Assembly (NCBI GenBank): GCA_934162665.1 | Contig: CAKPJN010000010.1 | Coordinates: forward strand, 1-31,844 | Direction of reading: 5' to 3' | Source: an uncultured Bacilli bacterium | Lineage (GTDB): Bacteria; Bacillota_I; Bacilli_A; RF39; UBA660 | Length of the DNA stretch: 31,844 bases | Shown: positions 8,169 to 16,734 of the stretch, in pieces | Numbering within the stretch: the first letter of the stretch is position 1 | How the letters are laid out: each line of letters opens with the position of its first letter | Translations under genes and position numbers: made by a program | Notes under the pieces: generated by a model | The model's input: the letters and a program-made list of their open reading frames with translations, nothing else | Database searches by the model: none | What the model was told of the DNA's origin: nothing

Positions 8169-9911
8169 CTAATTAATGACTTGTGAATTTAAAGATTCTG
8201 TTTTATATAGATTTTTATAAATTTTACTTGTTTTTAATAAATTCTGATGTGTTCCTGATGCGACTATTTTTCCTTGGTCTACAACATGTATGATATCAGC
8301 ATCAATTATAGTTGATAATCTATGTGCAACTATAATAACTGTATGATCTTTTACTAAATTATCAATAGCCTTTTTAATATATTCTTGAGAATTATTATAT
8401 AGAGCACTAGTTGCTTCATCAAATAAGATAATTTTACTTTGTTTAGATAAAGTTCTAGCAATTGATAATCTTTGTTTTTGACCTCCTGATAGATTTACTC
8501 CACCTTCTCCTAAAAGAGTATCATATTTTTTTGGTAAAGACATTATATAATCATCTAGATATGACATTTTTGTATATTTTCTTATTTCTTCAATTTTTAT
8601 ATTTTGATTAATTAGTTTAAAATTATCTTTAATCGTTCTATTAAAAATAAATGGCTCTTGTCTAATAATCGAAACATATTTTCTTAATTCTTTTTCTTCT
8701 AATTCTCTAATATCAATATTATCAATTGATATAGAACCTTCTATAGGATCAAAAATACGAGTTATTAAATTAAATAATGTTGATTTTCCTTGACCTGATG
8801 CCCCTACAATCGCAACCTTTTGGTTTGGATTAATAGTCATATTGAAGTTATCTAATGTTACTTCTTCATTTGGGTAATTAAATGTAACATTTTTAAATTC
8901 AACAACTCCTTTAACATCTTTTAATTGTTTAGTTCCAAATTTATCATCCTTATATAATCTATTTTCAAGTATCTCATTTACCCTTTCAATTGAGACAATT
9001 ACTTTTTGATATGTTTGTGTTAAATCATTTATATTCTCTATTAACCACATATATCTATAAATGTAATATGTCATAGAAATAAAGAATGTTAAAGATACTT
9101 TATCATAATACATTAATATAATACATGTAACAAATACTCCAACTTCTAATACCGATTTAAGTAGCCTTGTATATATATTAAACTTTTTTTGGATATCAAT
9201 TTCTTTAGATGATTTGTTAAAGATTGATTTTATTATTTTGCTCATATCGCTTATTAAGCTTGTTTTTATTCCTAATGTTTTTATTTCTCTAATTCCTCTA
9301 ATTGATTCTGTAACTAAAGAAGTAAATTTATCTTGTTCGACTTTTCTTTCTTTATGTATTTCTTTTAAAAGTGGATTATATTTTTTTAATAATAGAAATA
9401 ATAAAAATACGAAGAAAACTATTTCTAGTCCAACTATCCATGAGTTTATAAATACATAAATTAGAATTATTATTGACGATACTAAGGATGATACCATGTT
9501 TAGTAATCTGCCAAAAGCAAAACTTAGTGAATCTGCATCATTAGTAATGCGATTAATTATTTCTCCAGATGACTTTTCTTCATATGCTACTGCAGGTAAA
9601 TTTAGTGCCTTCTTATAGGTAAAAAACCCCAATTTCCTTGTCAATGCACTTTCTACTTTATATAGCATAGAATTAGCTAAATGTAAAAAATATCCATCCA
9701 TAGTTATTTCTAATGTAAAGTATATTCCTAAAGAAATTAGTGCTAATTTAATATTTGAATTTGTAATTGCTTCTGCTGCTGTACCATTTAAATATCCTGT
9801 AAATATTTCACATATTCCAGATAAAAATATTATTATACTAGCTATTATTAATTTCTTTTTATCTTCTTTAATTAATTTTATTAGAGGTTTAAATTCTTTT
9901 AAATTTTTCAT
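8169..9911 (-). CDS. ABC exporter half-transporter (membrane domain fused to ATPase)
   Basis: The 580-residue protein has an N-terminal six-helix export domain (about 15-310) and a C-terminal ATPase: Walker A GASGQGKST (370-378), Q-loop Q418, signature LSGGQ (474-478), Walker B IILFDEA (494-500) and switch His H530. The D-loop reads SALY, not the usual SALD. There is no C39 peptidase domain. It should work as a homodimer, or with an unlinked partner, to export a drug, lipid or peptide; the substrate cannot be read from sequence. GGAGGTAAT directly precedes the ATG at 9911. Upstream lie a promoter, a 28-codon ORF and a terminator, so expression is probably controlled by attenuation. Transcription ends at the hairpins near 8073-8161. 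Confidence 0.9.
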   Translation of the reverse strand: MKNLKEFKPLIKLIKEDKKKLIIASIIIFLSGICEIFTGYLNGTAAEAITNSNIKLALISLGIYFTLEITMDGYFLHLANSMLYKVESALTRKLGFFTYKKALNLPAVAYEEKSSGEIINRITNDADSLSFAFGRLLNMVSSLVSSIIILIYVFINSWIVGLEIVFFVFLLFLLLKKYNPLLKEIHKERKVEQDKFTSLVTESIRGIREIKTLGIKTSLISDMSKIIKSIFNKSSKEIDIQKKFNIYTRLLKSVLEVGVFVTCIILMYYDKVSLTFFISMTYYIYRYMWLIENINDLTQTYQKVIVSIERVNEILENRLYKDDKFGTKQLKDVKGVVEFKNVTFNYPNEEVTLDNFNMTINPNQKVAIVGASGQGKSTLFNLITRIFDPIEGSISIDNIDIRELEEKELRKYVSIIRQEPFIFNRTIKDNFKLINQNIKIEEIRKYTKMSYLDDYIMSLPKKYDTLLGEGGVNLSGGQKQRLSIARTLSKQSKIILFDEATSALYNNSQEYIKKAIDNLVKDHTVIIVAHRLSTIIDADIIHVVDQGKIVASGTHQNLLKTSKIYKNLYKTESLNSQVIN

Positions 9912-9923
9912 ATTACCTCCATT

Positions 9924-9949
9924 AAAAAACTACTATTTTATATAGTAGT
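9924..9949 (-). terminator. Rho-independent terminator (attenuator) between leader ORF and ABC gene
   Basis: On the minus strand ACTACTAT (9949-9942) and ATAGTAGT (9936-9929) form an 8-bp stem with a 5-nt loop, followed by five further T. It lies only 12 bp before the ABC start codon, after the 28-codon ORF and in the same transcript. A promoter-proximal terminator in this place is typical of transcription attenuation. Confidence 0.75.
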
Positions 9950-9974
9950 CCATTCAAAATCTAAATTAATTAGA

Positions 9975-10061
9975 TTATATATTAAGTGAGAAAAAAAGAA
10001 TTTCCTCACCTTTTTTGTCTACCATATAATTATTAAAAATTTTCAAATTTAAATTCTTCAT
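9975..10061 (-). CDS. 28-codon leader peptide upstream of the ABC exporter
   Basis: A short ORF starts at ATG 10061 with a near-perfect ribosome binding site (AAAGGAG, 7 nt, ATG) and ends at TAA 9977-9975. The peptide starts MKNLNLKIFNNYMVDKKG and ends in EEILFFSLNI. It has no Cys, no signal peptide and no obvious bacteriocin leader. A consensus promoter lies about 33 bp upstream and a terminator follows. Codons 11-15 overlap a sequence that can pair with the terminator's 5' arm. This is the layout of a regulatory leader peptide such as B. subtilis BmrB ahead of bmrCD (known precedent). An alternative is a small secreted peptide exported by the ABC protein. Its first residues (MKNL) match those of the ABC protein, which may be chance. 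Confidence 0.7.
   Translation of the reverse strand: MKNLNLKIFNNYMVDKKGEEILFFSLNI
10019..10029 (-). promoter_or_regulatory. Candidate antiterminator arm inside the leader ORF
   Basis: The minus-strand RNA UUAUAUGGUAG (10029-10019) can pair with CUACUAUAUAA (9948-9938), giving 11 bp with one G-U pair. That helix would consume the whole 5' arm and loop of the terminator at 9924-9949 and so prevent termination. The arm lies in codons 11-15 of the leader ORF, so a ribosome position could decide which structure forms. The pairing is read directly from sequence; the regulatory role is inference. Confidence 0.55.
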
Positions 10062-10093
10062 TTTCTCACTCCTTTCTCTTTAAATTCACCATC

Positions 10094-10122
10094 ATATTAA
10101 CATTTATTGGAAATATTGTCAA
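10094..10122 (-). promoter_or_regulatory. Sigma-A-type promoter for the leader ORF and ABC exporter
   Basis: On the minus strand a perfect TTGACA (10122-10117), a 17-bp spacer and TAATAT (10099-10094) lie about 33 bp before the leader ATG. The -35 box overlaps the stop codon of the upstream flavoprotein gene. Confidence 0.72.
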
Positions 10123-11711
10123 TTTATTTTATTACTATACTCTTTAATTATAGCCTCCGCTACTTTAATTCCATCTATTGCGGCTGAAGTAATTCCTCCT
10201 GCATATCCAGCTCCTTCACCGCTTGGATATATTCCTTTTATATTACTTTCAAAATTTTCATCTCTTAAAATTCTGACTGGGGATGATGTTCTACTTTCTA
10301 CTCCAGCAAGTATTGCGTCATCTCTTTTAAATCCTTTTAACTTATTATCAAAATAATCAATACCTTCTATTAAAGAGTTAGTAATGTATTTTGGAAAGAT
10401 GTCATTTAAATTAGATAAACAGTAGGCTCCTTTAAATATAGGCTCTATTTCTCCTAACTTAGTAGATACTTTATTATCTTTAAAATCTTTATATAATTGA
10501 ATAGGTATTTTTCCATTTCCAACTTGAAAAGCTTTTTGTTCAAGCTCTCTTTGGAAAGCGATTCCATCCATAGGATTAGTTCCAAAATCTTTAGGAGTTA
10601 CTGTTACTATGACTGCACTATTAGCATTTTTGCTTTCTCTTTCATAATTACTCATTCCATTTATTGCGAGCATATTTTTTTCTGATGATGCATTTACTAC
10701 ATATCCACCTGGGCACATACAAAAAGTATATACTCCTCTATTGTCACTTGAATTGTATGTAAGTTTATAACTTGCTTTTGGAAGATTATCTTTTAGTTTT
10801 CCATATTGATCTTTATCTATCATATCTTGAGGATGCTCAATCCTTACTCCTACTGCGAATGGTTTAGAAGTCATATCTAATTTTTTATCAAGTAACATTT
10901 TAAAGGTATCTCTAGCACTATGGCCGATTGCTAAAACTAAGATATCTGTTTGTAATATTTTAGAATTATTAATTTCTATTTCTTTTATCTTACCTTTTTC
11001 TATTTTAATATCTGTTAGTAGGCTTTCAAATAGAAATTCTCCACCCATAGTTATAATTTTATTTCTAATATTTTTTACCATATCACGAAGTAAATTAGTA
11101 CCTATGTGTGGTTTATTTATATATAGTATTTCTTTTGGAGCATTAGCTTCTACAAATATTTCAAAAACTTTCTTTTGTCTATTAAACTTATCTTTTACTA
11201 ATGTATTTAGCTTTCCATCTGAAAAAGTACCTGCCCCACCTTCTCCAAATTGAACATTACAATTAGTATCAAGTTCTTTAGTTTTCCAAAATTTTTCTAC
11301 TGATAAAATTCTTTCGTCTACTTCTTTTCCTCTTTCTATTATAAGAGGTTTATATCCTGCTTCAGCTAATATGTATGCACAAATTAAACCGCATGGACCA
11401 TCGCCTATAATTATTGGTCTATTAGTTAGGATGCTAGTACCCATTTCTGGTAATTGGTAGATTTCAATTGGCGCTAAAGAAATGTCAGTGGATTTATTTT
11501 TAGAAAGTACCTTTTTTTCATCTTTAACATTTACATCTATTATATATGAATAGTAAAGATCTGGTTTTCTTCTAGCATCTAATGACTTCTTTTTTATTTC
11601 GTAATTTAGGATATCATCCTTTTTTATATTTAGTTTTTTTAGGCATTCGGAAATTAATTTTGAAGTGGAGTCTTCTTCCTCTTTTACTTTTATTTGTCTT
11701 ATTCTAATCAT
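10119..11711 (-). CDS. FAD-dependent dehydrogenase, COG2509 type (long form)
   Basis: The 530-residue protein has an N-terminal extension of about 95 residues (RRKPDLYYSY at 48-57), then an FAD-binding Rossmann motif GDGPCG (103-108), the family segment GEGGAGTFSDGKLNT and a C-terminal FAD-closing region with SPVRILRD and GEGAGYAGGITSAAIDGI. COG2509 proteins are widespread predicted flavin-dependent oxidoreductases whose substrate is not established. The protein is expected to be cytosolic. It overlaps the preceding HI0933-type gene by 8 bp, with GGAGA 9 nt before its ATG, so the two are translated from one transcript and may work together. A shorter relative is encoded at 27325-28716. Confidence 0.9.
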   Translation of the reverse strand: MIRIRQIKVKEEEDSTSKLISECLKKLNIKKDDILNYEIKKKSLDARRKPDLYYSYIIDVNVKDEKKVLSKNKSTDISLAPIEIYQLPEMGTSILTNRPIIIGDGPCGLICAYILAEAGYKPLIIERGKEVDERILSVEKFWKTKELDTNCNVQFGEGGAGTFSDGKLNTLVKDKFNRQKKVFEIFVEANAPKEILYINKPHIGTNLLRDMVKNIRNKIITMGGEFLFESLLTDIKIEKGKIKEIEINNSKILQTDILVLAIGHSARDTFKMLLDKKLDMTSKPFAVGVRIEHPQDMIDKDQYGKLKDNLPKASYKLTYNSSDNRGVYTFCMCPGGYVVNASSEKNMLAINGMSNYERESKNANSAVIVTVTPKDFGTNPMDGIAFQRELEQKAFQVGNGKIPIQLYKDFKDNKVSTKLGEIEPIFKGAYCLSNLNDIFPKYITNSLIEGIDYFDNKLKGFKRDDAILAGVESRTSSPVRILRDENFESNIKGIYPSGEGAGYAGGITSAAIDGIKVAEAIIKEYSNKIN

Positions 11712-12921
11712 TTAAATTATCTCCTACAATTATTCCTGTTAACCAGGAAGTACCTAGATTATAACCACCACAGTCTCCATCAATATCTAGTAATTCTCCT
11801 ACTATATATAATCCTTTTACTTTTAATGATTCCATTGTTTTAGGATTTATATCTGATAATGCAACTCCACCAGATACTACCTGAGCTTTATCAAATGAAT
11901 TAGTACCTATTATATCTAAGTTGAAAGATATAATATTAGTTGCTAAAGACTTTTTCTTATCGATTGATAATTTATTCCAAGGAATATCATCTACTTTTGA
12001 TTCCTTCATTAATAAGTTTGTTAATTTATAATTTAGAAAGCCATCTAACAATTCTTTAGTAGTTCTATTTTTTAACTTATTATTTCTTTCTTCTAGCCAT
12101 GATAAAAATTTATCTATATCATTAAATTGTGGAAAAAAGTTAATACTTACCATTTCTTTATTTTTGGAATCTAATCCTCTTGAGATTCTACCACTTAACT
12201 GCATAGCGCAAATACCACTAATTCCATAATCAGTTAGTTGTATTTCTCCTTCTTCTTCCTTTATAAATTTATTATTTTCATATAATTTTACTTTAACATC
12301 GGTTCTTATTCCATGCCACTCTTTAAAGTAGTTACTTTTTCCTATTAATTGAACTAAAGCCGGTAATGGTTTAATTATTTTATGACCTAGATCTTCTAGT
12401 ATTTTATAAAATAATCCATCAGAGCCAGTCTTTGGAAAAGCTTTAGATCCTGTCCCGATTACTACCTTATCTGCCTCTATAGAAGTAGTATCTGTGATTA
12501 CTAAAAATTTATTGTCTATGGGCTTTATATCTTTTACAAGGGTATTAAAACTAAATTTTACATTAAGATTTAAAGCTTCTTTATAAAGAGCTTCTTTGAT
12601 AGTTGTTGATTGATTTGAATACGGATAATAATAACCATTTTTTATTTTGGGAACAATACCGATTGAATCAAAAAATGGTAATACTTTATTTAGATTTTCT
12701 AAAGTGATAATCTTTTTTAAGATATCTTCATTTGTACTATGATAGTGACTTAAATTTTGATCTTCGTTCCAATAATTACATTTTCCATTTCCTGTAAGTA
12801 AAAGTTTTTTACCACACTTATCATTTCTTTCTAAAACAATTACTTCATTATTATTTCTAGCTATACAAATGGCACTTGCTAGTCCGGAAGCACCAGCTCC
12901 TATTATTATTACTCTTGACAT
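11704..12921 (-). CDS. HI0933/YhiN-family NAD(P)/FAD-dependent oxidoreductase
   Basis: The 405-residue product begins with an FAD-binding motif GAGASG (8-13), has the family segment GKKLLLTGNGKCN (37-49), and ends with VSGGVALSDINPKTMES and GELLDIDGDCGGYNLGTSW, all hallmarks of the COG2081 group. These are soluble flavoproteins with a Rossmann FAD domain and an inserted cap. Their physiological substrate is unknown. The start ATG at 12921 follows AGAAGGAG. It is the first gene of a two-gene operon with the COG2509 protein and is divergent from the YfhO-like gene. Confidence 0.92.
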   Translation of the reverse strand: MSRVIIIGAGASGLASAICIARNNNEVIVLERNDKCGKKLLLTGNGKCNYWNEDQNLSHYHSTNEDILKKIITLENLNKVLPFFDSIGIVPKIKNGYYYPYSNQSTTIKEALYKEALNLNVKFSFNTLVKDIKPIDNKFLVITDTTSIEADKVVIGTGSKAFPKTGSDGLFYKILEDLGHKIIKPLPALVQLIGKSNYFKEWHGIRTDVKVKLYENNKFIKEEEGEIQLTDYGISGICAMQLSGRISRGLDSKNKEMVSINFFPQFNDIDKFLSWLEERNNKLKNRTTKELLDGFLNYKLTNLLMKESKVDDIPWNKLSIDKKKSLATNIISFNLDIIGTNSFDKAQVVSGGVALSDINPKTMESLKVKGLYIVGELLDIDGDCGGYNLGTSWLTGIIVGDNLND

Positions 12922-12941
12922 AAAAAACTCCTTCTTTTTTT

Positions 12942-12950
12942 ATTATATCA
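12942..12950 (-). promoter_or_regulatory. Extended -10 promoter element for the flavoprotein operon
   Basis: TGATATAAT occurs on the minus strand (12950-12942), about 20 bp before the ATG at 12921. No clear -35 box is seen. It faces away from the YfhO promoter 40 bp to the right. Confidence 0.55.
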
Positions 12951-12987
12951 TGGATAATATTTATTCTATAATTTTATTTTTATATTG

Positions 12988-13016
12988 TTGAACATATTAA
13001 TGAAATAACCTATAAT
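12988..13016 (+). promoter_or_regulatory. Sigma-A-type promoter for the YfhO-like gene
   Basis: TTGAAC (12988-12993), a 17-bp spacer and TATAAT (13011-13016). Transcription should start near 13023, which rules out the in-frame TTG at 13021 as start codon and supports the ATG at 13039. Confidence 0.8.
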
Positions 13017-13038
13017 TATATTGATAGGATGTGGAGTT

Positions 13039-15564
13039 ATGAATATAGATAAGTTTATTAAAAAACATAAATTAATTTTTCTAATTATTTTGAGTGGAAT
13101 TATTCCAATTTTGTTACTATTAACTAAATGTATAGTGTCCTATATTAGAGTGGGAAGTATTCATTCTATTGATTTTTTATTTGGAGATGCTTCTACTCAA
13201 TATATTTCTTTATTTTCTTATCTCAAAGATGTTCTTGATGGAGATGCTTCTTTAATTTATTCTTTTTCTAAAAATTTAGGTGGAGAAATGATTAGTACTT
13301 ATGCATATTATTTAGCTAGTCCATTTAACTTACTTATTAAGTTTTTTGATAAATCACATATATCTTTATTTTTTGTTTTATTAGTATTTTTAAAAATAAG
13401 TTTATCTGGTATTACTATGTTTATTTATTTAAGAAATAAAGTTAATAAGACTGATTTTAAATTATTAATCTTTTCGACCGCATATAGTCTTTGTGCTTAT
13501 AGTATTTCTTATTACTTTAATATTATGTGGTTAGATATTTTATATTTAGCTCCATTAGTATTACTTGGAGTTGATAATTTATTTAAAAAAGATAATGGCT
13601 TTTTGTATACTCTTTTTCTTGCTCTTTCTATATTTTCAAATTTTTATATTGCGTATATGTTATGTATCTTTCTAATTATTTATTTTATATACAATTATAT
13701 TTTAAACTTTAGTGAGTTAAAGGCTAAAAATATGCATAAAAAAATAATTCTTAAGTTTATATTATTTTCAATACTAGCAGCTTTAATGTGTTCCTTTATT
13801 TTGCTTCCTACTATTTCAGATATTAAAAACTTTTCTAGGTATTCGATGGATAATTATAATATTAGTTCTAATATATTTAAAAATTTCTTTTCAAAACTAT
13901 TTATTGGTACACACTCTTTGAATGATCCCTATTCTAGAAATACACCCAATATTTATTTTGGTATTTTACCACTTATTTTATCAATACTATATTTTTTTAA
14001 TAAAAATATTTCAAAGCGTGAGCGTATCTTATCCTTAATAGTAATTTTATTTTTTGTAGTTTCTTTTTTAATAAAAGATATTAACTTATTTTTTCATGGT
14101 GGAAGTCTTCCTAATGGATATGTATTTAGATTTTCATTTCTATTTTCATTATTTATGATTACTTTAGCTACTATTAATTTTTATAACATGGATGTAGATA
14201 AAATAAATATTAAAAAGTTAAGATGGTTCTTTATTTTTTATATAGTAATTGCTTTAATAAGTTGTTTTCAAAATGATATAGAATTTGGATTGGTACTTCT
14301 TATTATAAATATTATATTTTGTTTAGGATACTTTTTAAGTTTTTATCTTGATTTTAAAAATAGATTTGAGATAATATTTTTAATTTTTATTTTAGAGATG
14401 ATTGTTAATATAAATATAGCGTTTTTTCTATTACCTGACTTGAATATTAGAATGAATCTTGATAACATGGACAATTTTTGTAATAACTACCGGATATTTA
14501 GTAATAACAATTATAGAATGGATTCTACCTCTCCTATCACTGCTTTTGATAATTTGATGTGTGATTCTAAAGGTATATCTGGTAGTATATCTACTAATAA
14601 TGGAAATATTTATAATTTTTTTCGAGATATTGGTTTTAATGCAAATCCACTTGGAATAGCTTATACTGAACAAATTGTTATGGCTACTTTGTTAGGAATG
14701 AAATATGAAATTACTTGGTATCCGAAAGATGATCTTGAACATTATAAATTTATAAAAGATGCCTACTTTAATGATTTAGATATGAATAATAAGTCAAGTA
14801 CATTAACGTATAGTATTTATAAGCTTAAAAATAATTTGACAATTGGATATTTAATTAATAAAGACTATAAATATAATGATGATAGTCCATTTGAATATCA
14901 AAATAATTTGATAAAGAATTTTTCTAATACAGATAAGGATATCTATAATATATTTAATATGAATGAGATTGATAAGTTTGAATATCAAGTTACTGTTGAT
15001 GATTCATCTAAATTGTATCTTTTCTTAAATACAGAGCCTGCATATATTAATGAGGTTATTGGAAGATTATATATAAATAATGAGTTGGTTCATATATATA
15101 GATATGCAAGTGAGGGTGTTATATCACTTAATAACAAATGGAAAAATCAAAATATAACAGTAAAATTTATTCCTGAAAATAAAAACAAATTAAATTCCAA
15201 TTTGATAACTATGGCATCTTTAAATGAAGGTAACTTTATAAAAGCTATTAGAGTATTACAACAAAATCAGCTAAATATTACATCTATTGATAAGAATATT
15301 TTAGAAGGAAATATCAATTGTCCTGATGATAAATTATTATTTTTATCTATTCCATATGAAAAAGGATTTAAGGCTTATGTAAACAATAAGGAAGTAAAAA
15401 TTTATAGAGGAATGGATAATTTTATGAAGATAAAATTAAAAAAAGGAAATAATAAAATTCGATTGATTTATGAATCTCAATTATTAAATCTTGGTAAATA
15501 TATTAGTTTAATTTCGATGATTATATTTTTAGGATATTTTATATTACAAAAGAAAAAGTACTGA
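13039..15564 (+). CDS. YfhO-family polytopic membrane protein (GT-C fold, predicted wall-polymer glycosylation)
   Basis: The 841-residue protein has a dozen or so membrane helices in its first 450 residues, a large extracytoplasmic domain (about 455-805), and a last membrane helix before a KKKKY tail. Family features include the first-loop segment FGDASTQYISLFSYLKD, followed by FSKNLGGEM, the later LPNGYVFRFSFLFSLF, and the C-terminal FLSIPYEKGFKAYVN. YfhO proteins in Bacillota are GT-C-type membrane glycosyltransferases; B. subtilis YfhO and the Listeria relative GtlB take part in glycosylating teichoic acids. The substrate here is inferred only. I chose ATG 13039 because the promoter's start point lies about 16 bp upstream. 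The gene is alone and ends in a strong shared terminator. Confidence 0.9.
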   Translation: MNIDKFIKKHKLIFLIILSGIIPILLLLTKCIVSYIRVGSIHSIDFLFGDASTQYISLFSYLKDVLDGDASLIYSFSKNLGGEMISTYAYYLASPFNLLIKFFDKSHISLFFVLLVFLKISLSGITMFIYLRNKVNKTDFKLLIFSTAYSLCAYSISYYFNIMWLDILYLAPLVLLGVDNLFKKDNGFLYTLFLALSIFSNFYIAYMLCIFLIIYFIYNYILNFSELKAKNMHKKIILKFILFSILAALMCSFILLPTISDIKNFSRYSMDNYNISSNIFKNFFSKLFIGTHSLNDPYSRNTPNIYFGILPLILSILYFFNKNISKRERILSLIVILFFVVSFLIKDINLFFHGGSLPNGYVFRFSFLFSLFMITLATINFYNMDVDKINIKKLRWFFIFYIVIALISCFQNDIEFGLVLLIINIIFCLGYFLSFYLDFKNRFEIIFLIFILEMIVNINIAFFLLPDLNIRMNLDNMDNFCNNYRIFSNNNYRMDSTSPITAFDNLMCDSKGISGSISTNNGNIYNFFRDIGFNANPLGIAYTEQIVMATLLGMKYEITWYPKDDLEHYKFIKDAYFNDLDMNNKSSTLTYSIYKLKNNLTIGYLINKDYKYNDDSPFEYQNNLIKNFSNTDKDIYNIFNMNEIDKFEYQVTVDDSSKLYLFLNTEPAYINEVIGRLYINNELVHIYRYASEGVISLNNKWKNQNITVKFIPENKNKLNSNLITMASLNEGNFIKAIRVLQQNQLNITSIDKNILEGNINCPDDKLLFLSIPYEKGFKAYVNNKEVKIYRGMDNFMKIKLKKGNNKIRLIYESQLLNLGKYISLISMIIFLGYFILQKKKY

Positions 15565-15585
15565 GTCTAGTCTAGGCTCAGTACT
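15557..15585. terminator. Bidirectional terminator between convergent genes
   Basis: AGTACTGAG (15557-15565) pairs with CTCAGTACT (15577-15585), and inner bases can extend the stem to about 13 bp. The left arm contains the stop codon of the YfhO-like gene and the right arm ends on the stop of the alcohol dehydrogenase. The minus-strand RNA continues into a T-rich tail, the plus-strand side into a weaker one. Confidence 0.8.
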
Positions 15586-16631
15586 TATATTAAATCAATT
15601 TCATTATCATAATTTGGTTTTAAGATTATTTTAATGGCATCATCTGTTCCACTTGTTAATCTTTCAAATGATTCTTGTGTTTTTTCAAGAGGTAATCTTG
15701 CATCTATATATTTTGAAACATTGATTATTTTTTTAGAAATTAAATCCAGACATGTTTCAAATTCTTTTTTTGTATATGCTATTGCACCTTGTAGTTTTAT
15801 TTCTGACATGACTGCCACTACTGTTGGAATTGTAATTTCTGATAATGATACGCCAACCAATACAACTGTTCCTCCTGGTTTTGTACACATTATAGCTTCA
15901 CTTACTGCGTTAGAATTACCACAGCATTCAATTACTATATCAAAGCCGCCTTGAGTTTTTTCTTGTAATTTAGTAATAGATGTATCATCTTTTGCGTCAT
16001 AGTATTCATCTGTTTTTTGATATTTAACAGCTTTTTTACCGCGTTCTTCATTGGTTTCTAACATTGCAATATAACTCGCTCCATTTAGTTTGGCAAATTC
16101 AGCGGACATTAACCCTATAATACCACCACCAACAATTAACACTTTGTTTCCAACTTTTATATCAGCTAAGTTAATGGCATGGAGAGCAACCGCAGCAGGT
16201 TCGGTCATAGAAGCTTCATCATCAGTGACATTATCAGGTATTTTTCTTATCATATCAGCTCGACAACTAGTATATTCTGCATATCCGCCAGGGTTATCTA
16301 GAGAAAGGCCAACTGCATGTGTCCAGGTTTCTTTACAATATTGGAAGTTTCCTGTTTGACATGCATCACAATTATCACAAGGAGAAATTGGAAGTCCTGT
16401 TACTCTATCACCTATTTTTAAATCAGTTCTTGAACCTGGATCTACTACTTCTCCAGCAAATTCATGACCCATTATAAGCCCTTTAGGTGTACCACTCATC
16501 CAATAATGAATATCTGATCCACAGATACCGCATGAATTAACTTTAAGTACTACTTCTCCATTTTTTGATGTTGGTATTTCTATATTATCTATTTGCATTT
16601 CTTTTACATTATTTATTCTTACACATTTCAT
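15585..16631 (-). CDS. Zinc-dependent alcohol/polyol dehydrogenase (medium-chain, sorbitol/butanediol/threonine dehydrogenase group)
   Basis: This 348-residue medium-chain dehydrogenase oxidises a secondary alcohol with NAD(P)+. Catalytic zinc ligands are C37 in CGICGSD and H56/E57 in GHEFAG, with E144 a further candidate. The structural zinc site has four Cys at 85, 88, 91 and 99. The cofactor motif VGGGIIG lies at 167-173. The cytosolic enzyme resembles sorbitol, 2,3-butanediol and threonine dehydrogenases, and the exact substrate cannot be fixed from sequence. GGAGG precedes the ATG at 16631. It appears to be a single-gene unit, with an extended -10 box upstream and a strong terminator downstream. 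No sugar transporter or regulator gene is adjacent. Confidence 0.93.
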   Translation of the reverse strand: MKCVRINNVKEMQIDNIEIPTSKNGEVVLKVNSCGICGSDIHYWMSGTPKGLIMGHEFAGEVVDPGSRTDLKIGDRVTGLPISPCDNCDACQTGNFQYCKETWTHAVGLSLDNPGGYAEYTSCRADMIRKIPDNVTDDEASMTEPAAVALHAINLADIKVGNKVLIVGGGIIGLMSAEFAKLNGASYIAMLETNEERGKKAVKYQKTDEYYDAKDDTSITKLQEKTQGGFDIVIECCGNSNAVSEAIMCTKPGGTVVLVGVSLSEITIPTVVAVMSEIKLQGAIAYTKKEFETCLDLISKKIINVSKYIDARLPLEKTQESFERLTSGTDDAIKIILKPNYDNEIDLI

Positions 16632-16659
16632 AATTTACCTCCTTTTATCTTACTATTTT

Positions 16660-16668
16660 AGTATATCA
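16660..16668 (-). promoter_or_regulatory. Extended -10 promoter element for the alcohol dehydrogenase
   Basis: TGATATACT on the minus strand (16668-16660), about 30 bp before the ATG. No convincing -35 box. Confidence 0.5.
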
Positions 16669-16700
16669 TAACTTTATATTAATTATTGTATAAAGTAATT

Positions 16701-16734
16701 AAAAATAATGAATTTTTACATTCATTATTTTTTG
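16701..16734. terminator. Terminator after the NPLTG surface-protein gene
   Basis: AAATAATGAAT (16703-16713) pairs with ATTCATTATTT (16720-16730), an 11-bp stem with a 6-nt loop. T runs flank it on both strands. It overlaps the stop codon of the minus-strand gene that ends at 16725 and lies upstream of the dehydrogenase promoter. Confidence 0.72.

Noticed and set aside
8500..8560. Loss of function of the ABC ATPase because of SALY in place of SALD
   Set aside because: Walker A, Walker B Glu, signature and switch His are all intact; D-loop variation alone does not show inactivity.
8169..9911. Bacteriocin-processing ABC exporter
   Set aside because: There is no C39 peptidase domain, and the adjacent 28-residue peptide has no double-glycine leader.
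13021..13039. TTG start for the YfhO-like gene
   Set aside because: The predicted transcription start lies at about 13023, so the TTG would not be in the transcript.
15634..15954. Plus-strand open frame of 106 codons
   Set aside because: It is antisense to the alcohol dehydrogenase, whose zinc and cofactor motifs are complete.
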